A DNA stretch of 32,253 nt, from the IMG/VR virus record IMGVR_UViG_3300048115_000581, positions 1-32,253 of that record; one strand, written 5' to 3'. The first letter of the stretch is position 1. Every line of letters begins with the position of its first letter. The translations under genes were made by a program, and so were the position numbers. Under the pieces are notes generated by a model that saw only the letters and a list, made by a program, of their open reading frames with translations, was not told the DNA's origin and searched no databases. Positions 1-7,179 of this stretch are shown here, piece by piece. This DNA comes from a virus.

Positions 1-42
1 TCCACCATTCAAAGGAGTGCACCCACGAAAGAAGCACTCCAT
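1..42 (-). CDS. possible 5' end of a gene running off the window
   Basis: An ATG at 42 opens a frame that stays open for 14 codons to the window edge (MECFFRGCTPLNGG). An in-frame GTG lies just before it and an in-frame TAA four codons upstream. It follows the nuclease gene, whose stop is at 61-63, by about 20 bases, matching the tight packing of this operon. No clear ribosome binding site is visible. The peptide is too short to assign to a family. Confidence 0.35.
   Translation of the reverse strand, partial: MECFFRGCTPLNGG
14..40. repeat. inverted repeat, 7-bp perfect stem
   Basis: GGAGTGC at 14-20 is the exact complement of GCACTCC at 34-40, with a 13-base loop. It lies inside the possible gene start at 42-1. 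There is no T-tract beside it, so it is not a convincing terminator. It could fold in mRNA and affect translation of that gene, but this is only a possibility. Confidence 0.4.
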
Positions 43-60
43 CACAATCTGTTAATATAA

Positions 61-306
61 TCATTTCCTATTTTCGTAATAATATTCTATTTCTTTAACT
101 AATGGTTCTATCCAATCTTTTGTCTTCTCTTTGAAAACAATTGGTTTATCATCTCCATCAACAACCATTAACGTTACGAGTTGATGAATCGTAATTCCTG
201 TTCTTTCTTCAAACATAAGAGCATAAGCTGCTTCTTGCATGAAGTAAGATTTAATCTCATCGCGTTCTTTGACACGACCAGATGTTTTAAAATCTACAAT
301 TGATAA
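61..306 (-). pseudogene. C-terminal remainder of PD-(D/E)XK exonuclease, after an in-frame TAA
   Basis: Reading on past the TAA at 309-307 in the same frame gives 81 more residues up to a TGA at 63-61. They contain what the upstream part lacks. LSIVDFKTSG supplies the D-x-K half of the PD-(D/E)XK active site, and about 25 residues later QEAAYALMFEE matches the Q-x-x-x-Y motif of RecB/Cas4-like nucleases. There is no in-frame ATG before the catalytic DFK, so this part is unlikely to be translated alone as an active enzyme. Changing one base (TAA to AAA, Lys) would restore one protein of 229 residues. It is either a nonsense mutation, a readthrough site or a sequencing error. Confidence 0.75.
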
Positions 307-750
307 TTAATTATAAAATTCTGCTATGCAATCGACTCTACCTGCAACTTTAAGTTGATTAGAATAAAGAGGACATTCTTGCATATATACCTTTCCAATA
401 CTTTTATCAATTACCTTTTGTAATGTTGCCCAACTGTGTAAAACGTGCGGCATTTTATCTGCAGCTGTTTTGATGTATTCTTCTTCGTTATTGATATACC
501 TTTCTGCAATGTTATGAACGTTTGTTCCACGTGTAGTAGCGTGTCGTGTACGACGATTAGCTTCTTCTTCACCAATTTCTTTACGCCATTTTGCCCACTT
601 CCATCGATCGCGATATCCTAATGCTGTTGTGATTGAAGGATATTTTTCACCATCGGGTGTGAGATAAGTTCTACCTGACTTTAGTGTTACGGCTTCTAAA
701 TCTTCGTAACCCAAATCAACATTTTCGTGAATAAACTGTGTTCTTAACAT
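307..750 (-). CDS. PD-(D/E)XK exonuclease, N-terminal fragment ended by an in-frame stop
   Basis: The 147-residue product has the front half of a RecB/Cas4-type PD-(D/E)XK nuclease. It shows a YPSITTALG segment typical of these phage proteins, RGTNVHNIAERYI (the G-x-x-x-H motif) and AGRVDCIAEF, which holds the first catalytic Asp. It then stops at TAA (309-307), just before the frame continues with the D-x-K motif at 297-286. The full enzyme would degrade or process DNA ends, perhaps in recombination or host DNA turnover. The fragment lacks the D-x-K lysine and Q-x-x-x-Y, so it should be inactive unless the stop is suppressed. The ATG at 750 lies one base after the stop of the zinc-ribbon gene upstream, so translation is coupled. 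Family assignment is by motif. Confidence 0.75.
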   Translation of the reverse strand: MLRTQFIHENVDLGYEDLEAVTLKSGRTYLTPDGEKYPSITTALGYRDRWKWAKWRKEIGEEEANRRTRHATTRGTNVHNIAERYINNEEEYIKTAADKMPHVLHSWATLQKVIDKSIGKVYMQECPLYSNQLKVAGRVDCIAEFYN

Positions 751-751
751 A

Positions 752-1006
752 TTAATAATGGTCTATCTTTGCGTCTTTTCCTGATGCTTTTTTAATGCTC
801 TTAAGAACATCATTCCATTCAGATCCCGCTTTCTTAACTGCGCTTACTGCTCCGGAATAATTCAATCCCGGTGCAGTAATACCTCGAGAGATTTTTCCTT
901 CTTCACAATGTGGACAAGAGTCTCCAACAATTTTATCGCGATCATCGATTGGAAAGCTTTCTTCCCATTCAGCATTACAAGCATGACATGTGTATAAGTA
1001 AATCAT
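752..1006 (-). CDS. FmdB-like zinc-ribbon protein
   Basis: An 84-residue protein beginning MIYLYTCHACNAEWEESF. It has two CxxC knuckles (CHAC near residue 7, CPHC near residue 31) followed by ISRGITAPGLNYSG. This order of zinc knuckles and a [ST]-A-P-G segment is that of the FmdB-type zinc ribbon family, whose molecular role is poorly defined. The start at 1006 is chosen because its ATG overlaps the TGA of the gene upstream (ATGA at 1006-1003). A longer frame back to 1045 would run deep into that gene. The C-terminal 40 residues are Lys-rich and polar. It may bind nucleic acid or a protein partner; function unknown. Confidence 0.8.
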   Translation of the reverse strand: MIYLYTCHACNAEWEESFPIDDRDKIVGDSCPHCEEGKISRGITAPGLNYSGAVSAVKKAGSEWNDVLKSIKKASGKDAKIDHY

Positions 1007-1554
1007 GTGTTTATAAACCAAGATGGTGTTTCGCGTTTTGTCCACGCCATCTTGAATCTTTCCTGTTTTGTTTTGTAGAATGCACGATATGATTTCACTG
1101 GGTCTTCAAACATGCATTCTGGATTTGATTTCATGGCCAATGGAAATTTTGTCAATGGACCATGAGGAATGTTTTTTGGTAATTGCAATAATGCACCACG
1201 CAGTAGTTTATCAGTTGCATGTACCTTTTTGTATCGATAAATAAATTCATCACAAAGAGAGTTGAACAAATCCCAATGCCAATTGTAATTTTCATTGGAT
1301 TGCATTGTCCACACTGTACAAGGATGATATTTATGAACAGCTTTGTAAAGCAGATCTTCACGGCTGTCGGGTAAAACATAATATTGTTGCATAGTTTTAC
1401 CGGTTGATGATGGTCTACGTTCTGGTGTACCATCAAGCATTCGATGAGCAGTTGATAACATTTGTGCTGATTCGATAATCATTTTGACTACGTGCTTATC
1501 ACAGTGTTGTCGAGCTGCTTCTTTTGGATTGTTGTCTAAAACAAAAACATTCAT
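1003..1554 (-). CDS. conserved phage protein of unknown function
   Basis: A 183-residue protein starting MNVFVLDNNPKEAARQHCDK. It has a conserved-looking core of HCDKHVVKMIIESAQML, then HRMLDG, KYHPCTVW and a Trp/Tyr-rich middle. I recognise this pattern from hypothetical proteins of T4-like marine phages but know no biochemical role. His and Cys are clustered (HCDKH near 17-21, YHPC near 76-79), so a metal site is possible. It is the first gene after the promoter at 1561-1589. The -10 box ends only six bases before the ATG, so the mRNA should begin at or next to the start codon. The stop overlaps the next start (ATGA). Confidence 0.8.
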   Translation of the reverse strand: MNVFVLDNNPKEAARQHCDKHVVKMIIESAQMLSTAHRMLDGTPERRPSSTGKTMQQYYVLPDSREDLLYKAVHKYHPCTVWTMQSNENYNWHWDLFNSLCDEFIYRYKKVHATDKLLRGALLQLPKNIPHGPLTKFPLAMKSNPECMFEDPVKSYRAFYKTKQERFKMAWTKRETPSWFINT

Positions 1555-1560
1555 AATATA

Positions 1561-1589
1561 ATTATAACACGGTTACGTCAATTGTACAC
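1561..1589 (-). promoter_or_regulatory. T4-early-type promoter, leaderless type
   Basis: On the minus strand GTGTAC (1589-1584), a 17-base spacer and TATAAT (1566-1561) match the T4 early layout (GTTTAC / TATAAT). The ATG of the next gene is at 1554, seven bases from the end of the -10 box. The predicted transcription start therefore falls on or beside the ATG. Confidence 0.75.
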
Positions 1590-1591
1590 CG

Positions 1592-2035
1592 TTACTGCAA
1601 CAAACTAGGGAATGTTGCTTCAACTAAGCTTTTGGTTATTTTAGAGTATTTTTTACTTTGAATCGTAACCAAGTTTCCATCTTTTGCTGCAATTAAAATT
1701 TTAGCAGTATCTTCTGGAATTGTTTCTAGAATTGAGATGAATAGTTGTTCTTTTTTAACTTGAGTTAGTTTACTGCCTTTTACAATTCTGGCAAGATTAT
1801 CAAATGCTTTCGAAAGAGGCACTGGTGTATTGTGATCTTGACATGGAGTAAAAGGTGGTTTACCTTTTGGTACGTCCAATATAATTTTGTCGTTATATGC
1901 CAATTGAAGTATTGTACGAACTTGTCTATCGCCATTTTCTTTTAGATATGCAATACGTTCATCGCGATCTTCAATTTCACATATTTTTCCAAATACCACA
2001 TGGACTGGTTGTTCTATTTTTGGTCTATTTGACAT
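1592..2035 (-). CDS. conserved T4-like phage protein (possibly DUF6433-like)
   Basis: A 147-residue protein, MSNRPKIEQPVHVVFGKICE... . It contains a helical repeat-like pattern (IAYLKENGDRQVRTILQLAY), a segment DVPKGKPPFTPCQDHNTPVP and a Lys-rich second half (SKLTQVKKEQLFISILE). Its layout resembles a small conserved protein encoded beside RNase H or other replication genes in many T4-like phages (DUF6433 as I recall it; not verified). It starts three bases after the stop of rnh, so the two are co-translated. No catalytic motif is visible. A role in replication is suggested only by the neighbour. Confidence 0.75.
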   Translation of the reverse strand: MSNRPKIEQPVHVVFGKICEIEDRDERIAYLKENGDRQVRTILQLAYNDKIILDVPKGKPPFTPCQDHNTPVPLSKAFDNLARIVKGSKLTQVKKEQLFISILETIPEDTAKILIAAKDGNLVTIQSKKYSKITKSLVEATFPSLLQ

Positions 2036-2038
2036 AAT

Positions 2039-2911
2039 TTAGCTTTCTGTTACAAAGAAGTCTTTTGCTGATTCTACCAACATGTTCATTCTTTTTGTTA
2101 TTAAATAATTTAAAACTTTACTATTACTTTTGTTTTGTTGAGATTTATATTTATTCATAATATTTTCTCGTATATCTTCAGGTATGCAATCTAAGTCAAT
2201 CATCAATTTATTTCGACAATAATTACGATACTGTTCTTGTGTCATTCCACCTTCGTCGCAAAGATTAGGATATAAGTCATACCACTCTTTAATCTTTTTA
2301 GCACGCATTGGTGTTTGGCGACCACCTTCTGCAAACGTATTATCTGCGCTAAGCATATTTGGTACACCATCACTGACATCGCCTTTACAAACATGTTCAA
2401 ACTTGTAGAATACAGGATCGTCTACTTTGAGTTCACCTCTTTTCATAGGACTAAATTGTTTAACATTTGAGTAACGATGAAGTTGTATAAAATCTTTATC
2501 TGATGAAACAATCATCACTGGTTCGTTTTTGCCAAACTCCTGTGTTGATTCTACCAGTGTAGCAATAACATCATCAGCTTCAGCACGATCTACATGAACG
2601 ACAGGATAAGGCATTTCTTCTGCGATCTCATCTCGTATACCATTCAATAATGTAAAGAAGTGACCCCAATCGAGAGGTGATTCTTCACGCGCTGTTTTAC
2701 GTTTGGCTTTATAAAATTCGAATTTTTCTTTACGCCAAGATGTCTGGTCACACGCAATAATCATTTGACCATATTTATCACGAAATTTAGTATTATATCG
2801 CCGTATGGAATTTAATATCATGTGACGAATAAGACCTTCCTGGATTTCCTCCGGACGATCTTGTGAAAAAATGGCTGCGATTGCAATGCCTGAATAATCA
2901 ACAATAATCAT
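2039..2911 (-). CDS. rnh: RNase H, FEN-type 5'-3' exonuclease (T4 Rnh family)
   Basis: The 290-residue protein has the Asp ladder of the T4 RNase H/FEN family: D5 in MIIVDYSG, D55 in IIACDQTSWR, the cluster E111/D113/D114 in RAEADDVIATL, D138 and D140 in VSSDKDFIQL, then GDVSDGVPN (178-184), the start of the helix-3-turn-helix DNA-binding part. The basic stretch KFEFYKAKRK (63-72) fits the helical arch region. In T4 the enzyme removes RNA primers and some adjacent DNA from lagging-strand fragments. T4 Rnh is about 305 residues, so length fits. It has its own promoter (2947-2976) with a leader of about 29 bases. The next gene starts three bases after its stop. Confidence 0.93.
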   Translation of the reverse strand: MIIVDYSGIAIAAIFSQDRPEEIQEGLIRHMILNSIRRYNTKFRDKYGQMIIACDQTSWRKEKFEFYKAKRKTAREESPLDWGHFFTLLNGIRDEIAEEMPYPVVHVDRAEADDVIATLVESTQEFGKNEPVMIVSSDKDFIQLHRYSNVKQFSPMKRGELKVDDPVFYKFEHVCKGDVSDGVPNMLSADNTFAEGGRQTPMRAKKIKEWYDLYPNLCDEGGMTQEQYRNYCRNKLMIDLDCIPEDIRENIMNKYKSQQNKSNSKVLNYLITKRMNMLVESAKDFFVTES

Positions 2912-2946
2912 AATATAATTTAGCTTTCTTTAATTTTTCTATATCT

Positions 2947-2976
2947 ATTATACCTTAAGATTTGTGATTTGTACAC
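2947..2976 (-). promoter_or_regulatory. T4-early-type promoter of rnh
   Basis: On the minus strand GTGTAC (2976-2971), an 18-base spacer ending CTTAAGG and TATAAT (2952-2947). The rnh ATG is at 2911, giving a predicted leader of about 29 bases. The CTTAAGG just before the -10 recurs in the promoter at 30846-30876. Confidence 0.8.
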
Positions 2977-2982
2977 CGTTTT

Positions 2983-3396
2983 TTACTTCTTTTTTAATAC
3001 GTGAGAACGATGTATTTTGCAGCCAATAAAGGCATTATAATACTCATCTGGCTTAAATAAAACTTCCCTGTCGATTTGCTCCTTTGTTTCATAATAACTC
3101 ATTTCTCCTAACGTTTTGCATAATCTAAGGATTTTTCTTTTGAATCGCCATTCTCCAGTATTTTCTACAAGTTCTTTTACGGTTTCACTTGATCCGTAAT
3201 ATGATTGCCAATCAGATTCTTTTAAAGATCGACGTTTACGCTTTTGTCCTTTTAAAGGTGGACGCGTAACTTTAGACCAAAATTTCTTTTTACCTATGTA
3301 AAACATTTTAGCTTCTGTGTCATATATTTCATACACAAAGCCAACATATTTTTCAATCATTTCACTGGTAAATTCTTCACCATTATATAACCACAT
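2983..3396 (-). CDS. GIY-YIG-like putative endonuclease (SegE-like)
   Basis: A 137-residue protein, MWLYNGEEFTSEMIEKYVGF... . VGFVYEI supplies the GIY-like strand and MFYIGKKKF the YIG-like strand. Then come the basic KGQKRKRRSLKESDWQSYYG block, a Glu in YYETKEQ and an Asn in YYNAFIG, in the order of GIY-YIG nucleases as found in small T4-like phage endonucleases. The ATG at 3396 is preferred, eight bases after the stop of the upstream gene; a frame back to 3414 would need a TTG inside that gene. Such proteins are often free-standing homing endonucleases, and its place between rnh and the nrd genes would fit, but activity is not shown. Confidence 0.75.
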   Translation of the reverse strand: MWLYNGEEFTSEMIEKYVGFVYEIYDTEAKMFYIGKKKFWSKVTRPPLKGQKRKRRSLKESDWQSYYGSSETVKELVENTGEWRFKRKILRLCKTLGEMSYYETKEQIDREVLFKPDEYYNAFIGCKIHRSHVLKKK

Positions 3397-3404
3397 ATAG
3401 TTAT

Positions 3405-4052
3405 TTATTCCCAAACTTCTGGCTTATCTCCAAAATTATCTCCAGCAAAACCAGCATCAAGCCAGGCTTTCTCCGATATAGTATTTACTCTTGGTTCTGT
3501 TAAAAATACTTCTGAACCTTTATAAATCTTTACGTATTGTTTGTGTGTTGCAAATATTTTTTTCCATGCAAATGGTCCAGTAATTTGAACTGGTTTAGGA
3601 ACATCAACATAATCTACTTCTAATGCTTTTTGATTATTTTCCCAAACCTTTTCGATAAATTTATTTCCTTTAGGAAAGTAACTACCTCCATTATAAGGTT
3701 TATTGGCAGGTGCACTTTTTATACTTTGCCAAACAATATATCCTTTTTCTTTGGGTAAAGTATTAATAGCATTCTTAATAGCATCAGCGTTTATCGGCGA
3801 CATATCAGCGCCTAACCCTAAACCTCCATACAAATATTGAGCTCGAGAAAGAGTAATATCACACCTCATTGCTGGAGGAATTTTAGGGTGAAATTCAATT
3901 GGTACATTAGTATCGTCCCAAAGTGTTATATCAAACCCTTCAGCTTTCCACGATTCATAATTTCTTAACGCACGAGGTGGTGCTTTATCCCACCCTTGCA
4001 TCCAATACATATGTGCTTTAATTTTTTTATTCGTCGTATTCTTCGATATCAT
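3405..4052 (-). CDS. GT32-like glycosyltransferase, altered DXD motif
   Basis: A 215-residue protein (MISKNTTNKKIKAHMYWMQG...). It follows the GT32 sugar-transferase order: an N-terminal strand ending HMYWMQG, PPRALRNYESWKAEGFDITLWDD (about 25-47), then RCDITLSRAQYLYGG and LGLGADM. In GT32 enzymes the last segment is usually GGIYLDLD with a metal-binding DXD. Here the first Asp is replaced (GAD), so catalysis may be changed or lost. The ATG at 4052 overlaps the end of the zinc-ribbon gene by 26 bases in another frame; an ATG at 4010 (MYWMQG) is an alternative start. Target unknown: DNA base, virion protein or host glycan. Confidence 0.65.
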   Translation of the reverse strand: MISKNTTNKKIKAHMYWMQGWDKAPPRALRNYESWKAEGFDITLWDDTNVPIEFHPKIPPAMRCDITLSRAQYLYGGLGLGADMSPINADAIKNAINTLPKEKGYIVWQSIKSAPANKPYNGGSYFPKGNKFIEKVWENNQKALEVDYVDVPKPVQITGPFAWKKIFATHKQYVKIYKGSEVFLTEPRVNTISEKAWLDAGFAGDNFGDKPEVWE

Positions 4053-4185
4053 AATAATCGTCGGCCAATTCATGACCACACATTGGACAAAAATCTGGTT
4101 CAAGATAATCTATCTGAGAATCTTCATCCCATTCAACTGAATAAGTCGTTTTACAACATTTGCAATATAGTTTTTCCAACGCCAT
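4027..4185 (-). CDS. small zinc-ribbon protein downstream of nrdA
   Basis: A 52-residue frame, MALEKLYCKCCKTTYSVEWD... . It has CKCC (8-11) and CPMC (35-38), spaced as in a two-knuckle zinc ribbon, between acidic stretches; it ends DDYYDIEEYDE. Its ATG (4185) is one base from the nrdA stop (4187), and it overlaps the next gene by 26 bases. The paired knuckles, the coupling and the lack of any other start for this interval make it a real gene. Small zinc ribbons next to ribonucleotide reductase in phages have no settled role; a redox or regulatory link to NrdA is only a guess. Confidence 0.8.
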   Translation of the reverse strand: MALEKLYCKCCKTTYSVEWDEDSQIDYLEPDFCPMCGHELADDYYDIEEYDE

Positions 4186-4186
4186 A

Positions 4187-5821
4187 TTAACCTTCGCAAG
4201 ATGTACAAGTGAGTAAGTTACGAGATAATTCCTGTGAAGGATTTGTTCCTCGATGATAATACAATGTTTTTACTCCTTGTTCCCAAGCGAAGATAAGAAG
4301 TTGATTGACGTCTTTAACTGGTGTTTTAGGATGTATCATTAAGTTGATACTTTGTGATTGGTCAATATACTTTTGACGTATACCTGTTTGAAGTATAATT
4401 TCCTTCTGTGATATTTCACCAAACGTTTTGAAAACTTCTTTTTCATGGTCCGATAAAAACATAAGGTGCTGAACACTTCCACCAGTAACAAGGATTGATT
4501 TCCATACGTCACCTGTGTCGTTTCCATGCGCCTTTAAGACTTCTTTCAAATAAGGATTCTTATAAGTGAATTTCCCTTTTGCTAAGTCTTTAACAAAATA
4601 ATTACTATTCAGAGGTTCAACACTTGGTGAAACTTGACCAAGAATAAATGAACTTGAAGTTGTAGGTGCAACTGCTTGTGTTGTCATATTCCTACGACCA
4701 GAACCTTTTAACTTTTCGGGTTCACCTAATGTTTTTGCAAGTTCTGCAGATGCTAACATACTTTCTGATTCAATATGTTTAAAAATTTCATTAGTTAGCA
4801 TTTTAGCTTGTAAGTCTTCAAATGCTATACTTTTACTTTGAAGATATGAATGCCAACCAAGTACGCCAATTCCAATTGCGCGTTGTGCCATTGAGAATTT
4901 ACGTGGCGCTTCCATAAATGGTAAACCTTCTGTCTTTTCGATAAACTCTTCAATAACAGTATCAAGGAATTTAGTCATTACTTGAACTGCATCGCTATCT
5001 TTCCATTCATCGTAATGTAATAAATTCATTGACGATAAGCAACAAACAAATGATTCATCAGGTGTTGTTGATAAACAAATTTCAGAACATAAATTTGAAG
5101 CGTAAATTTTACCACTTTCTTTTGGTTTATTCTTATTCACAGTATCACTAAACATGACGTAAGGATAACCACTTTCATAACGTTTTTGAATTACCTTAGC
5201 CCATATTTTACGTTTATCTTTGTCGCCATCAATCATTCCTTTCATAAACTCATCTGATACTGTAACACCAAATGACATATTTTGAATAGGATTACCATCA
5301 TCACGTATTTGTAAAAATTCTAAAATATCGGGATGATCGATTGGTAGATAACCTGCGAAAGAACCACGACGAACGTTTGATTGAGATACTACATTCGTCA
5401 TGGTTTCAAATAATTCCATAAAATGGACTGGACCATTCGATTTACCACCTGCTGAAATTTCAGAACCACGAGAACGTAATGCACCAAAATAAGCAGATGT
5501 TCCTCCACCCATTTTTGTCATCATACCAATTTCAGCTTGTTTACCTAAGATCGATTCCATTGTGTCATCAATGTATGATCCGAAACAAGAAATCGGTAAG
5601 CCACGTTTAAGTCCATAGTTAGCCCATATCGGAGAAGCAAGTGAGTACCAACCTCTTGACATGTAATCTTCAAATTTGTCTGCAAATCCATCTTCACCCA
5701 AAATTCTTTGAGCCTTCAGTGCTATTTGCCTTACGCGCTTTTCAGGCGTGACACCTTCAGATAGGTAGCCACGTTCTAAGAAAAGACGCGAGTCTTTATT
5801 CAACCAATAATATTTTTCCAT
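4187..5821 (-). CDS. nrdA: ribonucleoside-diphosphate reductase, large subunit (class I)
   Basis: A 544-residue large subunit that reduces ribonucleotides to deoxyribonucleotides with NrdB. Key residues are in order: C79 (SCFGS, first redox Cys), N243-C245-E247 in ASNLCSEI (radical site), C260/C261 (partner redox Cys), the YY pair in TLYYHRG for radical transfer, and a C-terminal C539-x-x-C542 (CTSCEG) for re-reduction by thioredoxin or glutaredoxin. At 544 residues it is far shorter than T4 or E. coli NrdA (about 750). The N-terminal ATP-cone is missing, so dATP feedback inhibition through that domain is not expected. AGGAG lies upstream at 5835-5831, overlapping the nrdB stop. Confidence 0.95.
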   Translation of the reverse strand: MEKYYWLNKDSRLFLERGYLSEGVTPEKRVRQIALKAQRILGEDGFADKFEDYMSRGWYSLASPIWANYGLKRGLPISCFGSYIDDTMESILGKQAEIGMMTKMGGGTSAYFGALRSRGSEISAGGKSNGPVHFMELFETMTNVVSQSNVRRGSFAGYLPIDHPDILEFLQIRDDGNPIQNMSFGVTVSDEFMKGMIDGDKDKRKIWAKVIQKRYESGYPYVMFSDTVNKNKPKESGKIYASNLCSEICLSTTPDESFVCCLSSMNLLHYDEWKDSDAVQVMTKFLDTVIEEFIEKTEGLPFMEAPRKFSMAQRAIGIGVLGWHSYLQSKSIAFEDLQAKMLTNEIFKHIESESMLASAELAKTLGEPEKLKGSGRRNMTTQAVAPTTSSSFILGQVSPSVEPLNSNYFVKDLAKGKFTYKNPYLKEVLKAHGNDTGDVWKSILVTGGSVQHLMFLSDHEKEVFKTFGEISQKEIILQTGIRQKYIDQSQSINLMIHPKTPVKDVNQLLIFAWEQGVKTLYYHRGTNPSQELSRNLLTCTSCEG

Positions 5822-5836
5822 AATATATCTATACTC

Positions 5837-6814
5837 CTAAAATAAGTCGTCTTCGTCGTATGATTTGTCTTTCTTTGAGTATTCCGTTGGGCGTTTAAAG
5901 AAGAAGTCAGTTGCTGTATTGCCTAACACATCTTCGTCAAACCATTCTGTTTTTGCAAGTAATTCTTGATCGATATCATTAAACACTGGTTCAATACCAA
6001 TTTGTTCTAATGATTGATTTAATCTGTTTTTAATAAAAGTATGCATGATTGGAGAACTTAAATTTTCTGATTCATATCCATTCACTGACCACTCAATAAT
6101 TTTTGCTTCAGCCTTGAATGCTTCTAAACATTCTGAACGAATACGCTCAATAAGTTCATCATCAAATAATTCTGGATGTTCTTCTCGTATAACGTTTACA
6201 AGTTTAATACCAACCATTGCATGAATCATTTCTTCTTTAGATGTATATGCTACTTGCTGTGCAACATCTTTTAATTGATTCTTGAAGCGATTAAAGTAAT
6301 TAATAGTGTAGAATTGTGAAAACAGCGAAACATTTTCAACGTATAAAGTAAACAATATAAGTGAATAAACATATTGCTTTTTGGAATCCTTATAGTACTT
6401 ATGCAAATACTTACGCAAATACTTTACACGATTTTGAATAATTGGTAATTGTAAATTTGATTCAAACACATCTTCCATGTCTAAGATGTCAATTAAACGC
6501 TCATACGCATTGTTATGAATCACTTCTACGTTTGCCATCACATAACCTAAATCGGTAATTGATGGATGTGGTAAATTCTGACCTACATTGGCCCAAAATG
6601 TTTTAACTGCTACTTCGATTTGTGCAATTGCTGAAAGACAACGTGTTACCATTTCACGTTCACCTTCAGTCATATTTACTTTGAAATCCTGGACATCAGA
6701 TTGGAAATTGAATTCTTTATCTGTCCAAAATCCATTGTGCATTGCTTCAATGAATTGTTCTGTCCAAGGATAACGATCTGGTTTTCTTGATATTTGTTCT
6801 GCGAATATTGACAT
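5837..6814 (-). CDS. nrdB: ribonucleoside-diphosphate reductase, small subunit (class I)
   Basis: A 325-residue ferritin-fold subunit that carries the radical used by NrdA. The metal ligands are visible in order: E67 (QIEVAV), E97 and H100 (VEVIH), E160 (LYVENV), E195 and H198 (EEMIH). Y104, seven residues after E97, sits where the E. coli tyrosyl radical is, so a Tyr-radical enzyme is expected. The first ligand is Glu rather than the Asp of E. coli. The acidic tail ending YDEDDLF fits the C-terminal peptide that docks into NrdA. First gene after the promoter at 6845-6874; nrdA follows after 15 bases. Confidence 0.95.
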   Translation of the reverse strand: MSIFAEQISRKPDRYPWTEQFIEAMHNGFWTDKEFNFQSDVQDFKVNMTEGEREMVTRCLSAIAQIEVAVKTFWANVGQNLPHPSITDLGYVMANVEVIHNNAYERLIDILDMEDVFESNLQLPIIQNRVKYLRKYLHKYYKDSKKQYVYSLILFTLYVENVSLFSQFYTINYFNRFKNQLKDVAQQVAYTSKEEMIHAMVGIKLVNVIREEHPELFDDELIERIRSECLEAFKAEAKIIEWSVNGYESENLSSPIMHTFIKNRLNQSLEQIGIEPVFNDIDQELLAKTEWFDEDVLGNTATDFFFKRPTEYSKKDKSYDEDDLF

Positions 6815-6844
6815 GGTTACTTTTTTTCTTTAAATTAAGGGTTA

Positions 6845-6874
6845 ATTATACTAAATATAGAGGACTTTGTAAAC
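6845..6874 (-). promoter_or_regulatory. T4-early-type promoter of nrdB-nrdA
   Basis: On the minus strand GTTTAC (6874-6869), an 18-base spacer and TATAAT (6850-6845). The -35 is an exact match to the T4 early consensus. The nrdB ATG is at 6814, giving a leader of about 24 bases. It separates the late block from the nrd operon, so the nrd genes can be expressed independently of the late promoters. Confidence 0.8.
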
Positions 6875-6888
6875 AACAAAAATGATTA

Positions 6889-7179
6889 TTATTCATTTGC
6901 TGCACGTGGTCGTATTGCCCTTAAAGCACCAGTCTTTTCATTTCTTAAATATATCGTTGCACCACTATTGAGGCGATGGAAGTCGTAAATAGATTTTTCT
7001 ACTTCGTCTTGAAGATTAAGGAATTTACTCCATCTTTCAAATTTGGTACGTCCTGTTTGAAAACGATTAAAAGTTTCATCAGAAATAGTTACTTCTAAAT
7101 ATTTCTTTTTCTTCTTTTTCGCTCCTAGAGGACGATCCACCATTGCGACTGAAGCGGTTGTAGTATCGTCGTTTATCAT
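6889..7179 (-). CDS. conserved small protein ending the late block
   Basis: A 96-residue protein, MINDDTTTASVAMVDRPLGA..., with a run of six lysines (21-26) followed by a folded-looking part (YLEVTISDETFNRFQTGRTK). It resembles short conserved proteins in the virion-gene region of T4-like marine phages; function unknown. Its ATG overlaps the TGA of the upstream gene (ATGA, 7179-7176), so it is translationally coupled. It is the last gene before the nrd promoter and thus the 3' end of the late transcript. The Lys run is coded by alternating AAA and AAG codons. Confidence 0.75.
   Translation of the reverse strand: MINDDTTTASVAMVDRPLGAKKKKKKYLEVTISDETFNRFQTGRTKFERWSKFLNLQDEVEKSIYDFHRLNSGATIYLRNEKTGALRAIRPRAANE

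Noticed and set aside
14-40. Rho-independent terminator
   Set aside because: The 7-bp stem has a long loop, no T-tract and overlaps a possible start codon.
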